Assembly (NCBI GenBank): GCA_045806965.1
Contig: JBJMIG010000001.1
Location: 45,981-109,980 of the forward strand
Source of the DNA: DASYTH01 sp045806965
GTDB taxonomy: Bacteria; Actinomycetota; Actinomycetes; Mycobacteriales; Pseudonocardiaceae
Length of the DNA stretch: 64,000 bases
Reading direction: 5' to 3'
Position 1 is the stretch's first letter, and every line of letters starts with the position of its first letter. This document shows positions 17,100 to 25,863 of this stretch, piece after piece. Under the pieces are notes generated by a model, which saw only the letters and a program-made list of their open reading frames with translations, was not told the DNA's origin and searched no databases. The position numbers and the translations under genes are program-made.

Positions 17100-18241
17100 T
17101 GCGGGTGCTCGCCGCGATGAGCGGGGGAGTGGACTCCGCGGTGGCCGCGGCGCGCGCGGTGGCCGCCGGGCACGACGTGGTCGGGGTGCACCTGGCGCTG
17201 TCCGTGAAGCCGGGCACGTTGCGCACCGGGGCGCGCGGTTGCTGCACGGTCGAGGACGCGCACGACGCGCGGCGGGTCGCCGACCTGCTCGGCATTCCGT
17301 TCTATGTATGGGACTTCGCCGAGCGGTTCACCGAGGACGTGATCGAGGACTTCGTCGCCGAGTACGCCGCCGGGCGCACCCCCAACCCGTGTCTGCGGTG
17401 CAACGAACGGATCAAGTTCGAGGCGCTGCTCGACAAGGCGATCGCGCTCGGCTTCGACGCGGTCTGCACCGGACACTACGCCCGGCTGTCGACTGTGGAC
17501 GGTCGGCCGGAGCTGCGGCGCAGTGCCGACCTCGGCAAGGACCAGTCCTATGTGCTGGCCTCGCTCACCGCGGACCAGTTGCGGCGTGCCATGTTCCCGC
17601 TCGGTGGCGCGCACAAGAGCGAGGTGCGGGCCGAGGCGGCGGCGCGCGGCCTCGCCGTTGCGCAGAAGCCGGACAGCCATGACATCTGCTTCATCCCGGA
17701 CGGCGACACCAGGGCGTTCCTCACCGGGCGGCTCGGCGAGCGTCCCGGCCGGTTGGTGGACGGCGGCACCGGCGCGGTGCTCGGGGTACACGCCGGGGTA
17801 CACGGGTTCACCGTCGGCCAGCGGCACGGGCTAGGCATCGACGCGGCCGCCGCGGACGGACGCCCGCGCTACGTCCTCGCCCTGGAACCGGTGTCCGGGA
17901 CGGTGCGGGTGGGCTCGGCCGAGGCGCTGACCGTGCGGGAGATCACCGGCAGCCGGCCGGTCTGGCCGTCCGGCACGCCGCTCGCCGGCCCGGTCGACGC
18001 GGTGGCGCAGGTCCGAGCGCACGGCGGCACCGCACCGGCCGTGGCGTCCCTTGTGGACGGTTCGATCGTGGTCCGGCTGGGCGAGGGGCTGCGCGGGGTC
18101 GCGCCCGGCCAGGCCGTCGTGCTCTATCTGCCGGATCCCGGCGGGGACATCGTGCTGGTCAGCGCCACGATCACCCGCGCCGGTACAGCGCAAGGTGACA
18201 TTCCGCTTCTAGCAGCGCAGCAAGGTGACCTTCCTCGGTAA
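17099..18241 (+). CDS. mnmA: tRNA 2-thiouridylase MnmA
   Basis: The 380-residue enzyme thiolates U34 of tRNAs for Lys, Glu and Gln. MSGGVDSAVAA is the PP-loop, NPCLRCNERIKF carries the catalytic C101, and HDICFIPDGD carries the persulfide C197; GKDQSYVL is the tRNA/ATP region. The ATG overlaps the cysteine desulfurase stop by one base. The last 25 or so codons are encoded by two copies of an AAGGTGAC element, giving a tail with AQGDIPL and AQQGDLPR that is probably not part of the ancestral protein. Confidence 0.95.
   Translation: MRVLAAMSGGVDSAVAAARAVAAGHDVVGVHLALSVKPGTLRTGARGCCTVEDAHDARRVADLLGIPFYVWDFAERFTEDVIEDFVAEYAAGRTPNPCLRCNERIKFEALLDKAIALGFDAVCTGHYARLSTVDGRPELRRSADLGKDQSYVLASLTADQLRRAMFPLGGAHKSEVRAEAAARGLAVAQKPDSHDICFIPDGDTRAFLTGRLGERPGRLVDGGTGAVLGVHAGVHGFTVGQRHGLGIDAAAADGRPRYVLALEPVSGTVRVGSAEALTVREITGSRPVWPSGTPLAGPVDAVAQVRAHGGTAPAVASLVDGSIVVRLGEGLRGVAPGQAVVLYLPDPGGDIVLVSATITRAGTAQGDIPLLAAQQGDLPR
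18180..18241. repeat. AAGGTGAC repeat pair inside the mnmA 3' end
   Basis: Two copies of a GCAAGGTGAC(A/C)TTCC element, about 38 bp apart, cover the last codons of mnmA. AAGGTGACCTT is palindromic around its central base. It reads through in frame and then meets the stop. It may be a short interspersed element that replaced the native end of the gene. Confidence 0.5.
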
Positions 18242-18335
18242 CCCCCAGGGCGTAGCCACCCAAGGGATACCCGATCGGGTGGATTCGTGATTCACGCCAT
18301 TCTGTTACCCATAGCGCGCGCGGTAGCAAGGGGGC

Positions 18336-18932
18336 ATGAACAAGACCCGTTCCATCGCCATTCTCGGGGTGCTCGGCGCCGCCATGCTCGGCGTGCTGGC
18401 ACCGAACAGCGCCGCCCAGTCCGGTGACACCGGCCGGGTGGCCCACGCGGTCGTGAAGGACGTCAACGGCGCCACCCTCGGCACCGTCAGCCTCTTCGCG
18501 GACGGCGGGAAGCTCGCCCTAACCGGGCGGCTCGCCGGCCTCGCCCCCGGGTTCCACGGCTTCCACGTGCACTCGATCGGCATCTGTGACCCGAGGGCCA
18601 CCGACCCGACCGGCGCGGTCGTCCCGTTCGCCTCGGCCGGGCCACACCTCAACCCGGCGGGCACCGGACACGGCACCCACGCCGGCGATCTGCCGCTACT
18701 GCTGGTGACCGCGGACGGGATCACGACGTCCGCGACCGAGACCGACCGGCTCAACGCCGGCCTGCTGTTCGACGCCGACCGCAGCGCGATCATCATTCAC
18801 GCGCTGCCCGACAACTACGCCAACATCCCTGCCAGGTACTCGGCGGGAGGCGTGCCCGGGCCGGATGCCGCGACCCTGGGCACCGGCGACTCCGGCGGCC
18901 GGGTGGCGTGCGGGGTGTTCGTCCGCGGATAG
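18336..18932 (+). CDS. sodC: Secreted Cu/Zn superoxide dismutase family protein
   Basis: This 198-residue protein has a signal peptide (MNKTRSIAILGVLGAAMLG, cleavage near residue 27). The SOD signature GFHGFHVHSIG contains copper ligands, HLNPAGTGHGTHAGDLP the zinc-site histidines, IIHALPDNYANIP the later ligand region, and GGRVACGVF the end with the disulfide Cys. Sec export and extracellular superoxide removal are expected. There is no lipobox. The ATG at 18336 follows AAGGGGG. It stands alone, 10 bp from the convergent oxidoreductase stop. Confidence 0.9.
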   Translation: MNKTRSIAILGVLGAAMLGVLAPNSAAQSGDTGRVAHAVVKDVNGATLGTVSLFADGGKLALTGRLAGLAPGFHGFHVHSIGICDPRATDPTGAVVPFASAGPHLNPAGTGHGTHAGDLPLLLVTADGITTSATETDRLNAGLLFDADRSAIIIHALPDNYANIPARYSAGGVPGPDAATLGTGDSGGRVACGVFVRG

Positions 18933-18942
18933 CTTGGCCGAG

Positions 18943-19899
18943 CTATCGGCTCGGATCGAGGGTGAGCTTTCCGATGGTCCGCCGGGCGCGCAGTTCCTCG
19001 TGTGCCCGGCGGGCATCGGAGAGCGGATAGTCACCGCCGGGGATCACCCGCAGGCTGCCGTCCACCACCTTGGCGATGAGTTCCTGCCAGGCGCGCTCCA
19101 TGAGGCCCGGCTTGGTGAACGCGTGCGGCAGCCAGAACCCGGCCACCGCACTGGAGTGCGCGAGCAGGTTGGGTAGCTCGATCGGGGACGGCTGGTCCCG
19201 GCTGGCCATGCCGAAGAAGGCGAGCCGGCCGAGCGGGGCGAGCGCGCGCAGGCTCTGGTCGGTCACCCGGCCGCCGGTCATCTCCAGCACCACGTCCACG
19301 CCGCGGCCGCCGTTGGACTCCTTGATGGCCGCGGTCAGGTCCTCGATCGCCGGGTCGAGCGCCACGTTCGCACCGAGCTCGATGGCCAGCGCGCGCTTGT
19401 CCACGCTGCTCGCGGTGGCGATGACCCGCCGGGCGCCCAGCGAGCGGGCCAGTTGCACGGCGAGCGAACCGACCCCGCCGGCCGCGGCGTGCACCACCAC
19501 CGACTCGCCCGGCTCGAGGTGGGCACTCTGCCGCAACAGCATCCAGGCGGTGGTGCCCTGTACCACCAGGCCGAGCGCGGTGGCATCGTCAATGGATTCC
19601 GGCACCTCGAAGGTGAGCGCCTCCGCGGCGACGGCCCGCTCCGCGTAGCCACCGGAGCCGGACAGCAGCGCCACCACCCGCCGGCCGTCCTGGGTGGTGC
19701 CGACGACCTCGCCGCCCGGGATCACGGGCAGCTTGGTTGGCGCCAGGTAGGAGTCGTCGGTCTGGTGGGTGTCCGCGAAGTTGACCCCCGCCCTGGACAC
19801 GTCGATCAGTACCTGGCCCGGCCCTGGGCTGGGTTCCGGCACGTCGACCGGGATGAGTACCTCGGGGCCGCCGAACTCGGAGATCTGGATCGCTCGCAC
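18943..19899 (-). CDS. Zinc-binding dehydrogenase family NADPH:quinone oxidoreductase
   Basis: The 318-residue medium-chain reductase starts MRAIQISEFGGPEVL and has RAGVNFADTHQ, the nucleotide-binding VVHAAAGGVGSLAVQLARSLGA and LEMTGGRVTDQSLRALAPLGR. It lacks the structural zinc cysteines, as quinone oxidoreductases do, so it is a QOR-type enalkanal/quinone reductase rather than an alcohol dehydrogenase. The GTG start at 19899 has TAGGGT 7 bp upstream and no Shine-Dalgarno, so the transcript is probably leaderless. Confidence 0.92.
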   Translation of the reverse strand: MRAIQISEFGGPEVLIPVDVPEPSPGPGQVLIDVSRAGVNFADTHQTDDSYLAPTKLPVIPGGEVVGTTQDGRRVVALLSGSGGYAERAVAAEALTFEVPESIDDATALGLVVQGTTAWMLLRQSAHLEPGESVVVHAAAGGVGSLAVQLARSLGARRVIATASSVDKRALAIELGANVALDPAIEDLTAAIKESNGGRGVDVVLEMTGGRVTDQSLRALAPLGRLAFFGMASRDQPSPIELPNLLAHSSAVAGFWLPHAFTKPGLMERAWQELIAKVVDGSLRVIPGGDYPLSDARRAHEELRARRTIGKLTLDPSR

Positions 19900-20043
19900 C
19901 CGGCCAACCCTAGCCCCAACGGCTGGTCCGTTAGCCTCTGCGGCGCGGGCCCGTTACGTCGGACACCAGATCTTCGACCTAGTGGTACAGAAGCAACGAG
20001 GTACCGAACCCACCAACCAATCCCTCGTAGGGGTGAGCAGAGC

Positions 20044-21675
20044 ATGGACCTAGCCAGTCCGAACGGAGACCGCGCCTCGGACAACGGTCGGGACGTCCAC
20101 ACCGACCGGTTGCCCGAGATGGTCAACTTCCCCCTCGGGGTGCTGGTTCGGCACCGCGCCAGATTGCTGGACCCGTCCACGGCGGTGCGCTCGCCGGACG
20201 CACCCCGGCCGGCGCCGACCGCGTATCGGGCGGACACCCTGCTCGTGCCGATCCGGCAGGCACTGGATGCCGAGACGATCGCCCGCTACAACAAGGCGCT
20301 CGACCCACTCGGCGTGGAGATGGTCGTGGTGCTGCCCAGGAGCGAGCGGTGGGCCGCGGCCATGCGACGGATCAACCCGGACTTCCCGATCCCGGTGCTG
20401 ATGCGGCTGAAGGACGACGCGATCACTGACCGAGCGCCGGACCCGTGGGCCGCGCTGGTGGCGCTGCGCCGGTCGGTCGGCGTGGACGACCTGAACGGGG
20501 TCGGCCTCGAGCACCTGGCCATGGCCGCCTCGGTCGAGATCGAGGGCGCGCCGGCCGGACAGGGCCCGTCCGTGGCCGACAGCCAGGGTGAGCGGGTGGC
20601 ACTGTCCACAGGGGACCGGAATCCGGTGCGGATCTTCCTGCCCCGCCCGGCCCGCCGCGATCCGGCGACGCTACCCGCGCTGCGCCGGCCGGCGGTCGCG
20701 GTGCTGGACACCGGAATCGGCCCGCACCCCTGGTTGCCGGTCACCGGTGCGGACCCGGTGGTCGAGGTGTCCGCGGAGTTTCAGGGGCTGGTCGCCGACC
20801 TCGAGGCGACCCTCGCGGAGCAGGCCGGCGACACGGTGCCCTCGCTCGCCAACCCGCGGGAGCAGCAGGACGTGTTGCAGCCGTTGCTCGGGCTGATCGA
20901 CTCGCACTCCGGGCACGGCACCTTCGTCAGCGGGCTGGTCCTGCAGAACTGCCCAGACGTGCGCGTGCTGTCGCTGCGGGTGTTGCACACCGACGGCATC
21001 TGCACCGACGTTTCGGTGCTGCTCGGCCTGGAGTGGCTGCGCGACCGGGTGCAGACCGGGATCGACAAGAAGCGGCCCGAGCTGCTGGTGGACGTGGTGT
21101 CGCTGTCGCTCGGCTTCTACCCGGAGCGCACCGACCACACCACCAGCCAACTGCTGGCCGGCGCGGTGGCCCGGCTGACCGACCTCGGCGTGGTCGTGGT
21201 GGCCGCGGCCGGCAACGACGCCACCACCCGGCCGTTCGTGCCGGCGGCGCTCGCGTTGAACGCCGACGGCAGCAACGGCGGCAACCCGCTGCTGGTCGCG
21301 GTCGGCGCGCTGAACGCGGCCGGCAACAGCGTCGCGGCGTTCAGCAACGGCGGTGACTGGATCCACCGGTGGGCGCCGGGCAACGCGGTGGTGAGCACGG
21401 TCCCGGTCTGGCAGGGCTCCCGGCAACCGTCGCTTCAGTTGCCGGACGGCACGCGGATTCGGGCCACGCCCGACGAGGACGACCTGACCACCGGGTTTGC
21501 CGTGTGGGCCGGCACCTCGTTCGCCACACCGGTGGTCTCCGGGTTGCTCGCCACCGAGTTCGCCTGCCTCGCGGACTCGTTCGAACCGGTGGCGCGGGTG
21601 CGGCGGGCCAAGTCGGCGCTGGCCGCGGTCGACGCGAAACTGACCGCGAACCCGTGGCGAAACCCGATGTCCTGA
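20044..21675 (+). CDS. Cytosolic S8 family (subtilisin-like) serine peptidase
   Basis: This 543-residue subtilase keeps the full catalytic set: D222 in AVLDTGIGPHPW, H291 in SGHGTFVSG, the oxyanion N391 in VVAAAGNDA and S492 in GTSFATPVVSG. There is no signal peptide, so it should act in the cytosol, unlike most S8 proteases. The first 200 residues form a module of alternating strands and helices (TLLVPIRQALDAETIARYNK, MVVVLPRSERWAAAMRR) that may be a prodomain or a sensing domain. The ATG at 20044 has GGGGTGAGCAG upstream. The TPR-CHAT gene follows 100 bp downstream on the same strand, so a two-protease pathway is likely. Confidence 0.92.
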   Translation: MDLASPNGDRASDNGRDVHTDRLPEMVNFPLGVLVRHRARLLDPSTAVRSPDAPRPAPTAYRADTLLVPIRQALDAETIARYNKALDPLGVEMVVVLPRSERWAAAMRRINPDFPIPVLMRLKDDAITDRAPDPWAALVALRRSVGVDDLNGVGLEHLAMAASVEIEGAPAGQGPSVADSQGERVALSTGDRNPVRIFLPRPARRDPATLPALRRPAVAVLDTGIGPHPWLPVTGADPVVEVSAEFQGLVADLEATLAEQAGDTVPSLANPREQQDVLQPLLGLIDSHSGHGTFVSGLVLQNCPDVRVLSLRVLHTDGICTDVSVLLGLEWLRDRVQTGIDKKRPELLVDVVSLSLGFYPERTDHTTSQLLAGAVARLTDLGVVVVAAAGNDATTRPFVPAALALNADGSNGGNPLLVAVGALNAAGNSVAAFSNGGDWIHRWAPGNAVVSTVPVWQGSRQPSLQLPDGTRIRATPDEDDLTTGFAVWAGTSFATPVVSGLLATEFACLADSFEPVARVRRAKSALAAVDAKLTANPWRNPMS

Positions 21676-21775
21676 CCCGTTCTAACTCGTTTCTGACTGG
21701 CCTGGCCTAGTTCCTGACCAGTCCTGATCAGTCCTCATGCCGAGGGTGGCCCACCTGCCCCGTACCGTGTGCGCT

Positions 21776-24442
21776 ATGTCGAGCGTCGCGCCTAACCGGG
21801 CCAGGGACCGGGCGCTGCGCCAAGCCACCGCACTGTTGCAACGCGCGCGGGAGGCGGTGTGGGCGTACCGCATCGATCGCGGTCGCACGCTGCTGCGCAC
21901 CGCGCTCGCCACACTGGCGGAACTGGTGCCGGACACCGAGGTGGCGGCGTTGCGCATCCGGGTGTTGGTGCAGCTGAGCTACGCCGACGCCGAGGCCGGC
22001 TCGCTCGACGCCGGACTGTCCCTTCTGGACGCCGCGGACCAGGCGCTCGCCGACCTGCCGCCCGGGCCGGTACGTGCCGAGCTGGGCGGTCTTGTGCTGT
22101 CCGACCGGGGTTTCCTGCTGATCAGGGCCGGGCGGATCGACGACGGGCTGCAGGTGCTCGACCTCGCCGCGGACCGGCTCGAGGCCGCGGTCGCCACCGG
22201 CACCGGCGATCCGAACCTGCTGGCGACCGTGTACCTCAACCGCAGCCTGGCGCACATCGACCTGGCCCAGACCCACCCCGCGGTGGCCGAGCTGAACCGC
22301 TGCATCGAGCTTTCCGACCAGTACGGCCTGCATCCGATCGGGATCAAGGCGCGGCACAACCTGGGTTATGTCGCCTACATGACCGGTGACATGCCCACCG
22401 CGCTGCGGCACTACGCCGATGCGGAACGCGATTATCGGGACAGCGTGCCCGGCATGCTTCCGGTGCTACAGCTGGATTTGGCTCGCGCACTGCTGGCCGC
22501 GGGGCTGGTCGAGGACGCCGCGCGGCACCTGGACGAGGCGTTGCCGCAGCTGCGCCGGCAGCGGGCGAGCAAGGATGCCGCGGAGGCGGAGATCGCCCGT
22601 GCGGCGGCGGCGTTGCTGGCCGGTGAGGTGGCCAAGGCCCGGCGGCGGGCGCGCACCGCGGAGCGGATGTTCATCCGGCGCGGCAACGTCCGGTGGGCGG
22701 CGGTGGCCGCGCTCGCCGCGTTGCGGGCCGACGTGGCGGCGGCTCTCGACCGCGGCCGGATTCCGCGTACGCTCCCGGTCGACGCGGTCAAGCTGGCCGA
22801 CCACCTGCGCGCGCTGTTGCTTGAGGACGAGGCCGCGCTCGCGTTGATGTTGGCGGTGCGCATGGAGTTGCGCCGCAGTGACGCCTCGGCGGCCGCGGTG
22901 CTGCTCGACGAGGTGCCGCGTCTGCGTGCCACGTGCCCGGTGGACAATCGGATGCTGCTCCGGTTGTGCCGGGCGGAGTTGGCGCTGTTGAGCGGAAACT
23001 CCCGGACGGCACTGGCCGAGGCGCGGACCGGGCTGGCTGAGCTGGGCCGGGCGCGGGACCGGATGGGCGGGCTTGACCTGGTGTGCGGCACCGCGATCCA
23101 CGGTCGGGAGCTGGGCGAGCTGGCCGTCCGGCTGGTGCTGGAGCGGCGCCGCACCAGCGCCCGCCAGTTGTTCGGCTGGCTGGAGCGGACCAGGGCGCAG
23201 GTCTACCGTTATGAGCCGATGCCGGCGATCGACGACCCGGCGCTGGCCGAGAAGGTCGACGAGCTGCGCTCGATGCGCCGCTCGGTGCAGCTTGACCGGG
23301 TGGCCGGTCGTCCGGCGCGCCGCCAGGCCCGTCAGGTGGCGTCGCTGGAGCGGCACATCCTGCGCCAGGGCTGGTATGCCTCGCCGTGGGGTCAACCGCG
23401 GCCGGTCGCCACGTTCGCCGAGGTGGCCGAGGCGCTCGGCGACCGGGCTCTGGTCACCTTCGCCGCGTCCGGCGACGAGTTGGTCGCTGTCGTGGTGGCG
23501 GCCGGCCGGGCCCGGCTGGTGCGGTTGGGTTCGGCCGCCGTGGCCGCGGAGTGGGCCGCTCGTTTTCACGCCGACCTCAACGCCCTGGCCCCGGACAGTC
23601 TGCCGGGCGCGATGGCCGAGGTGGTGGCCCGATCCGCCGGTCGCACCGCGGTCGCGCTGGACAGTCAGCTCATCCGTCCACTGTCGACGGCGCTGAACCG
23701 AGATTCGGTGCACCGCAGCGCGGACGCTCTTGATTCGCAGCTGGTGCGGCCGCTGTCGATGATCACCGATAGTCGTGAGCTGATCGTGGTACCGACCGGC
23801 GCGCTCTATGCCATTCCGTGGGGGAGCCTGCCTTCGCTGGCGCATTGCCCGGTCGTCGTCGCCCCCTCCGCGACCGCGTGGTTGGCCGCCGAGCGGAGTT
23901 CCCCGACCGGTGACCGGGTGGTGCTGGCCCGTGGTCCGCTGCTCACCGAGGCCATCGGGGAGGAGGGTCCACTTCGGACGATCTATCCGTCGTCCCTGCT
24001 GTTGAGCGAGCACGAGGCGACCGTGGCGGCGGTGCTGGACGCCTTGGACGGCGCGGCGGTGGCGCACCTGGCCGCGCACGGCGCACACGAGCCCAGCAAT
24101 GCGCTGTTCTCCAGGCTGGAGCTGGCCGATGGTCCCATGTTCGCCCACGAGCTGTCCCGCCTGAACCGCCCGCCCCGCCAGGTGGTTTTGGCGGCCTGTG
24201 AACTGGCCCTGAACCACATCCGCCCCGGCGACGAGGCGTTGGGCTTCGCCGGCGCACTGCTAGCCGGCGGAGTCCGCACCGTGGTAGCCGCCATCAGCCG
24301 GGTAGGTGACCTGGCCGCGGCGTCCGCGATGGTCGACTACCACGAAAGGTTGGCCGCGGGGGTACGCCCGGCCGTGGCGTTGGCCGACGCGATCGCCGCA
24401 GATCCCTTCCGCCGGCCGTTCATTTGTATGGGCGCAGGGTGA
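21776..24442 (+). CDS. TPR-CHAT caspase-like protein
   Basis: This roughly 888-residue protein has a long helical array (about residues 10-470) with TPR-like repeats such as ATVYLNRSLAHIDLAQTHPAVAELNR and KARHNLGYVAYMTGDMPTALRHYADAE. A CHAT (caspase HetF associated with TPRs) peptidase domain follows. The catalytic dyad is intact: H768 in VAHLAAHGAHE and C808 in VVLAACELA, with VPTGALYAIPWGSLPS upstream. The ATG at 21776 is preferred because TACCGT lies 8 bp before it (leaderless type); 21737 is an alternative. Such proteins are proteases switched on by partners. The adjacent subtilase is the obvious partner or substrate. Confidence 0.9.
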   Translation: MSSVAPNRARDRALRQATALLQRAREAVWAYRIDRGRTLLRTALATLAELVPDTEVAALRIRVLVQLSYADAEAGSLDAGLSLLDAADQALADLPPGPVRAELGGLVLSDRGFLLIRAGRIDDGLQVLDLAADRLEAAVATGTGDPNLLATVYLNRSLAHIDLAQTHPAVAELNRCIELSDQYGLHPIGIKARHNLGYVAYMTGDMPTALRHYADAERDYRDSVPGMLPVLQLDLARALLAAGLVEDAARHLDEALPQLRRQRASKDAAEAEIARAAAALLAGEVAKARRRARTAERMFIRRGNVRWAAVAALAALRADVAAALDRGRIPRTLPVDAVKLADHLRALLLEDEAALALMLAVRMELRRSDASAAAVLLDEVPRLRATCPVDNRMLLRLCRAELALLSGNSRTALAEARTGLAELGRARDRMGGLDLVCGTAIHGRELGELAVRLVLERRRTSARQLFGWLERTRAQVYRYEPMPAIDDPALAEKVDELRSMRRSVQLDRVAGRPARRQARQVASLERHILRQGWYASPWGQPRPVATFAEVAEALGDRALVTFAASGDELVAVVVAAGRARLVRLGSAAVAAEWAARFHADLNALAPDSLPGAMAEVVARSAGRTAVALDSQLIRPLSTALNRDSVHRSADALDSQLVRPLSMITDSRELIVVPTGALYAIPWGSLPSLAHCPVVVAPSATAWLAAERSSPTGDRVVLARGPLLTEAIGEEGPLRTIYPSSLLLSEHEATVAAVLDALDGAAVAHLAAHGAHEPSNALFSRLELADGPMFAHELSRLNRPPRQVVLAACELALNHIRPGDEALGFAGALLAGGVRTVVAAISRVGDLAAASAMVDYHERLAAGVRPAVALADAIAADPFRRPFICMGAG

Positions 24443-24460
24443 GAAAATCTGTTGTCGATT

Positions 24461-24708
24461 TTCAGTGCCGGAGCACGTTGCGTATGGGTTTCTGTTGGGG
24501 GTCCACCCATTTTGGTGGTGTGAAGTAGGGGATGCCGCGTATGAGGTGGATGGTCCATGGGGTGTTGTGCAGTGTTCGGTGGTGTCGGCGGCACAAGAGA
24601 ACCATATTTGACAGATCAGTTGTGCCGCCGTCCATCCAGTGATGGATGTGATGTGCGTCTGTCCAGCGGGCGGGTAGGTGGCATCCGGGGAAGGCGCAGC
24701 CTCGGTCG
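24461..24708. repeat. Dispersed repeat: 3' part of DUF222-HNH gene, copy A
   Basis: About 247 bp here match 63754-64000 with roughly a dozen differences. Similarity starts at the TTCAGTGCCGG around the stop codon, with no similarity between the flanks outside it. Both copies have the same orientation. Confidence 0.9.
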
Positions 24709-25697
24709 CGGGCGGTGAGGGCGGTGCGTTGTGGGGTGGTGACGAGCCGGTGTTCGCGTCCCACGTCGAGGGGGACGCCGTCGGTGTTGAGGACGATCGG
24801 GATGAGGTCGGCGTCGCAGGCCAGTTTCCGGACGGCGTGGGCGTTGAGGGTGCTGCCGCAGTCCAGGGTCGCTTTCCCGACTCCTTTTACCAGCGTGGTG
24901 TGGTCGAGGATGACGTTGAGGTGCGGTTTGATGCCGCCGTGCACCGGAGCGTTTCCGGCGGTGACGGCGAGGTGTACGACGGCGGCGAACGCGTCGCCTT
25001 GTCGTTGCTCGGTGGGTCGCGGGTCCGGTACTCCCTCAGCAGCAGGGGTCGGTTTGGCCAGGGGCCCGAACAACGCCACAAGTTCTTCGGCGGTTTCGGG
25101 GTCGCTTTCCCCGGTGTATTTGATGCGCCCGCTGGGTAGGAGTGTGTAGCGGAAGGTGTTGTGGGGTTCGGCGTCGTGGTCGTGCTGGTAGGGTTCGGTG
25201 CCGTCCTGGTTGATCCGGTTGAGCAGCACTCGCCCGTGATCGCGTACGACTGCGGGGGAGTGGGTGCGGGCGGTCTCCGCCAAAGTGGATTCCAACAGTT
25301 CCCGGTGTTCGGCGGTGGCCCAGGTGGGTAGTTCTTTGATCGCGTCGGCGACCGCGTCGATGTGTTCCCCATCAACCAGACCCTCCAGCAACGCGGTGCG
25401 CAAGGTAGGGAGCGTGGCGGGGGTGGTGTGTCCGGTCGGGGTCATAGCTTCGGTGACCTGCTCGGCTTGGGCGAGCATGCGGGCGGCTTTCTGCCGGTTG
25501 ATGTGCACCAGTTCCGCGACGAACGCGGCCGAGCTGGAATACCCCGCGTGGTGCGCGGTCCGCGCCTGACCCATTTCGGCAAGGTGGGACAACGCGGCCG
25601 CGTAGGCACGCCGCAGGTCGCTGATTGCCGCCACAAAGCCGGCCGCGTGTTCGGCACCGGGAAGGGCACCAAAGGAGTCAATGGCCGGGAATGTCAC
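24462..25697 (-). CDS. DUF222/HNH endonuclease-signature protein (13E12-like), copy A
   Basis: The roughly 411-residue protein has an N-terminal DUF222 helical region (AAISDLRRAYAAALSHLAEMG through HRELLESTLAETARTHSP) and a C-terminal HNH nuclease motif: CAFPGCHLPARWTDAHHIHHW, then NMVLLCRRHHRTLH. This is the family of mycobacterial 13E12 repeat proteins, usually found in many copies per genome. The GTG at 25697 was chosen; the frame stays open further upstream into noncoding DNA. Its 3' end is repeated nearly identically at the right edge of the window. Its stop is 17 bp from the convergent CHAT stop. Function is unproven; homing or mobility is suspected. Confidence 0.85.
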   Translation of the reverse strand: MTFPAIDSFGALPGAEHAAGFVAAISDLRRAYAAALSHLAEMGQARTAHHAGYSSSAAFVAELVHINRQKAARMLAQAEQVTEAMTPTGHTTPATLPTLRTALLEGLVDGEHIDAVADAIKELPTWATAEHRELLESTLAETARTHSPAVVRDHGRVLLNRINQDGTEPYQHDHDAEPHNTFRYTLLPSGRIKYTGESDPETAEELVALFGPLAKPTPAAEGVPDPRPTEQRQGDAFAAVVHLAVTAGNAPVHGGIKPHLNVILDHTTLVKGVGKATLDCGSTLNAHAVRKLACDADLIPIVLNTDGVPLDVGREHRLVTTPQRTALTARDRGCAFPGCHLPARWTDAHHIHHWMDGGTTDLSNMVLLCRRHHRTLHNTPWTIHLIRGIPYFTPPKWVDPQQKPIRNVLRH

Positions 25698-25840
25698 ACA
25701 CCTATTGTCCCAGAATGGCCAGGCATCCGCCCGCTGAAACCGGTGCATATGCAAACCTTTGTTCGAGAAGAGTTCGAGAAAAGCCTGCGACATTTTGTGC
25801 CGCCGAGCGATGGAACGATAAAGGGGGCGGGGCGGCAAAG

Positions 25841-25863
25841 AAGGGCAGGCGCAGCCTGCCCTT
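25841..25863. terminator. Perfect 10-bp hairpin, probable terminator of the SDR-QueA operon
   Basis: AAGGGCAGGC and GCCTGCCCTT form a perfect 10-bp stem with a 3-base loop. Transcription leaving the minus-strand operon at 26138 would meet it, and reading that way it is followed by a pyrimidine-rich CTTCTTT. Confidence 0.65.

Noticed and set aside
15992..17827. A 611-residue minus-strand frame opposite the cysteine desulfurase and mnmA.
   Set aside because: Antisense shadow of two conserved enzymes; no family signature.
15839..18241. A fused IscS-MnmA protein or a frameshift.
   Set aside because: The long open frame is a shadow upstream of the true mnmA ATG at 17099; both genes are intact and overlap by one base.
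24462..25697. Restriction or anti-phage nuclease linked to the CHAT gene.
   Set aside because: The HNH gene is convergent with the CHAT gene, belongs to a dispersed repeat family and recurs next to an unrelated xylanase gene.
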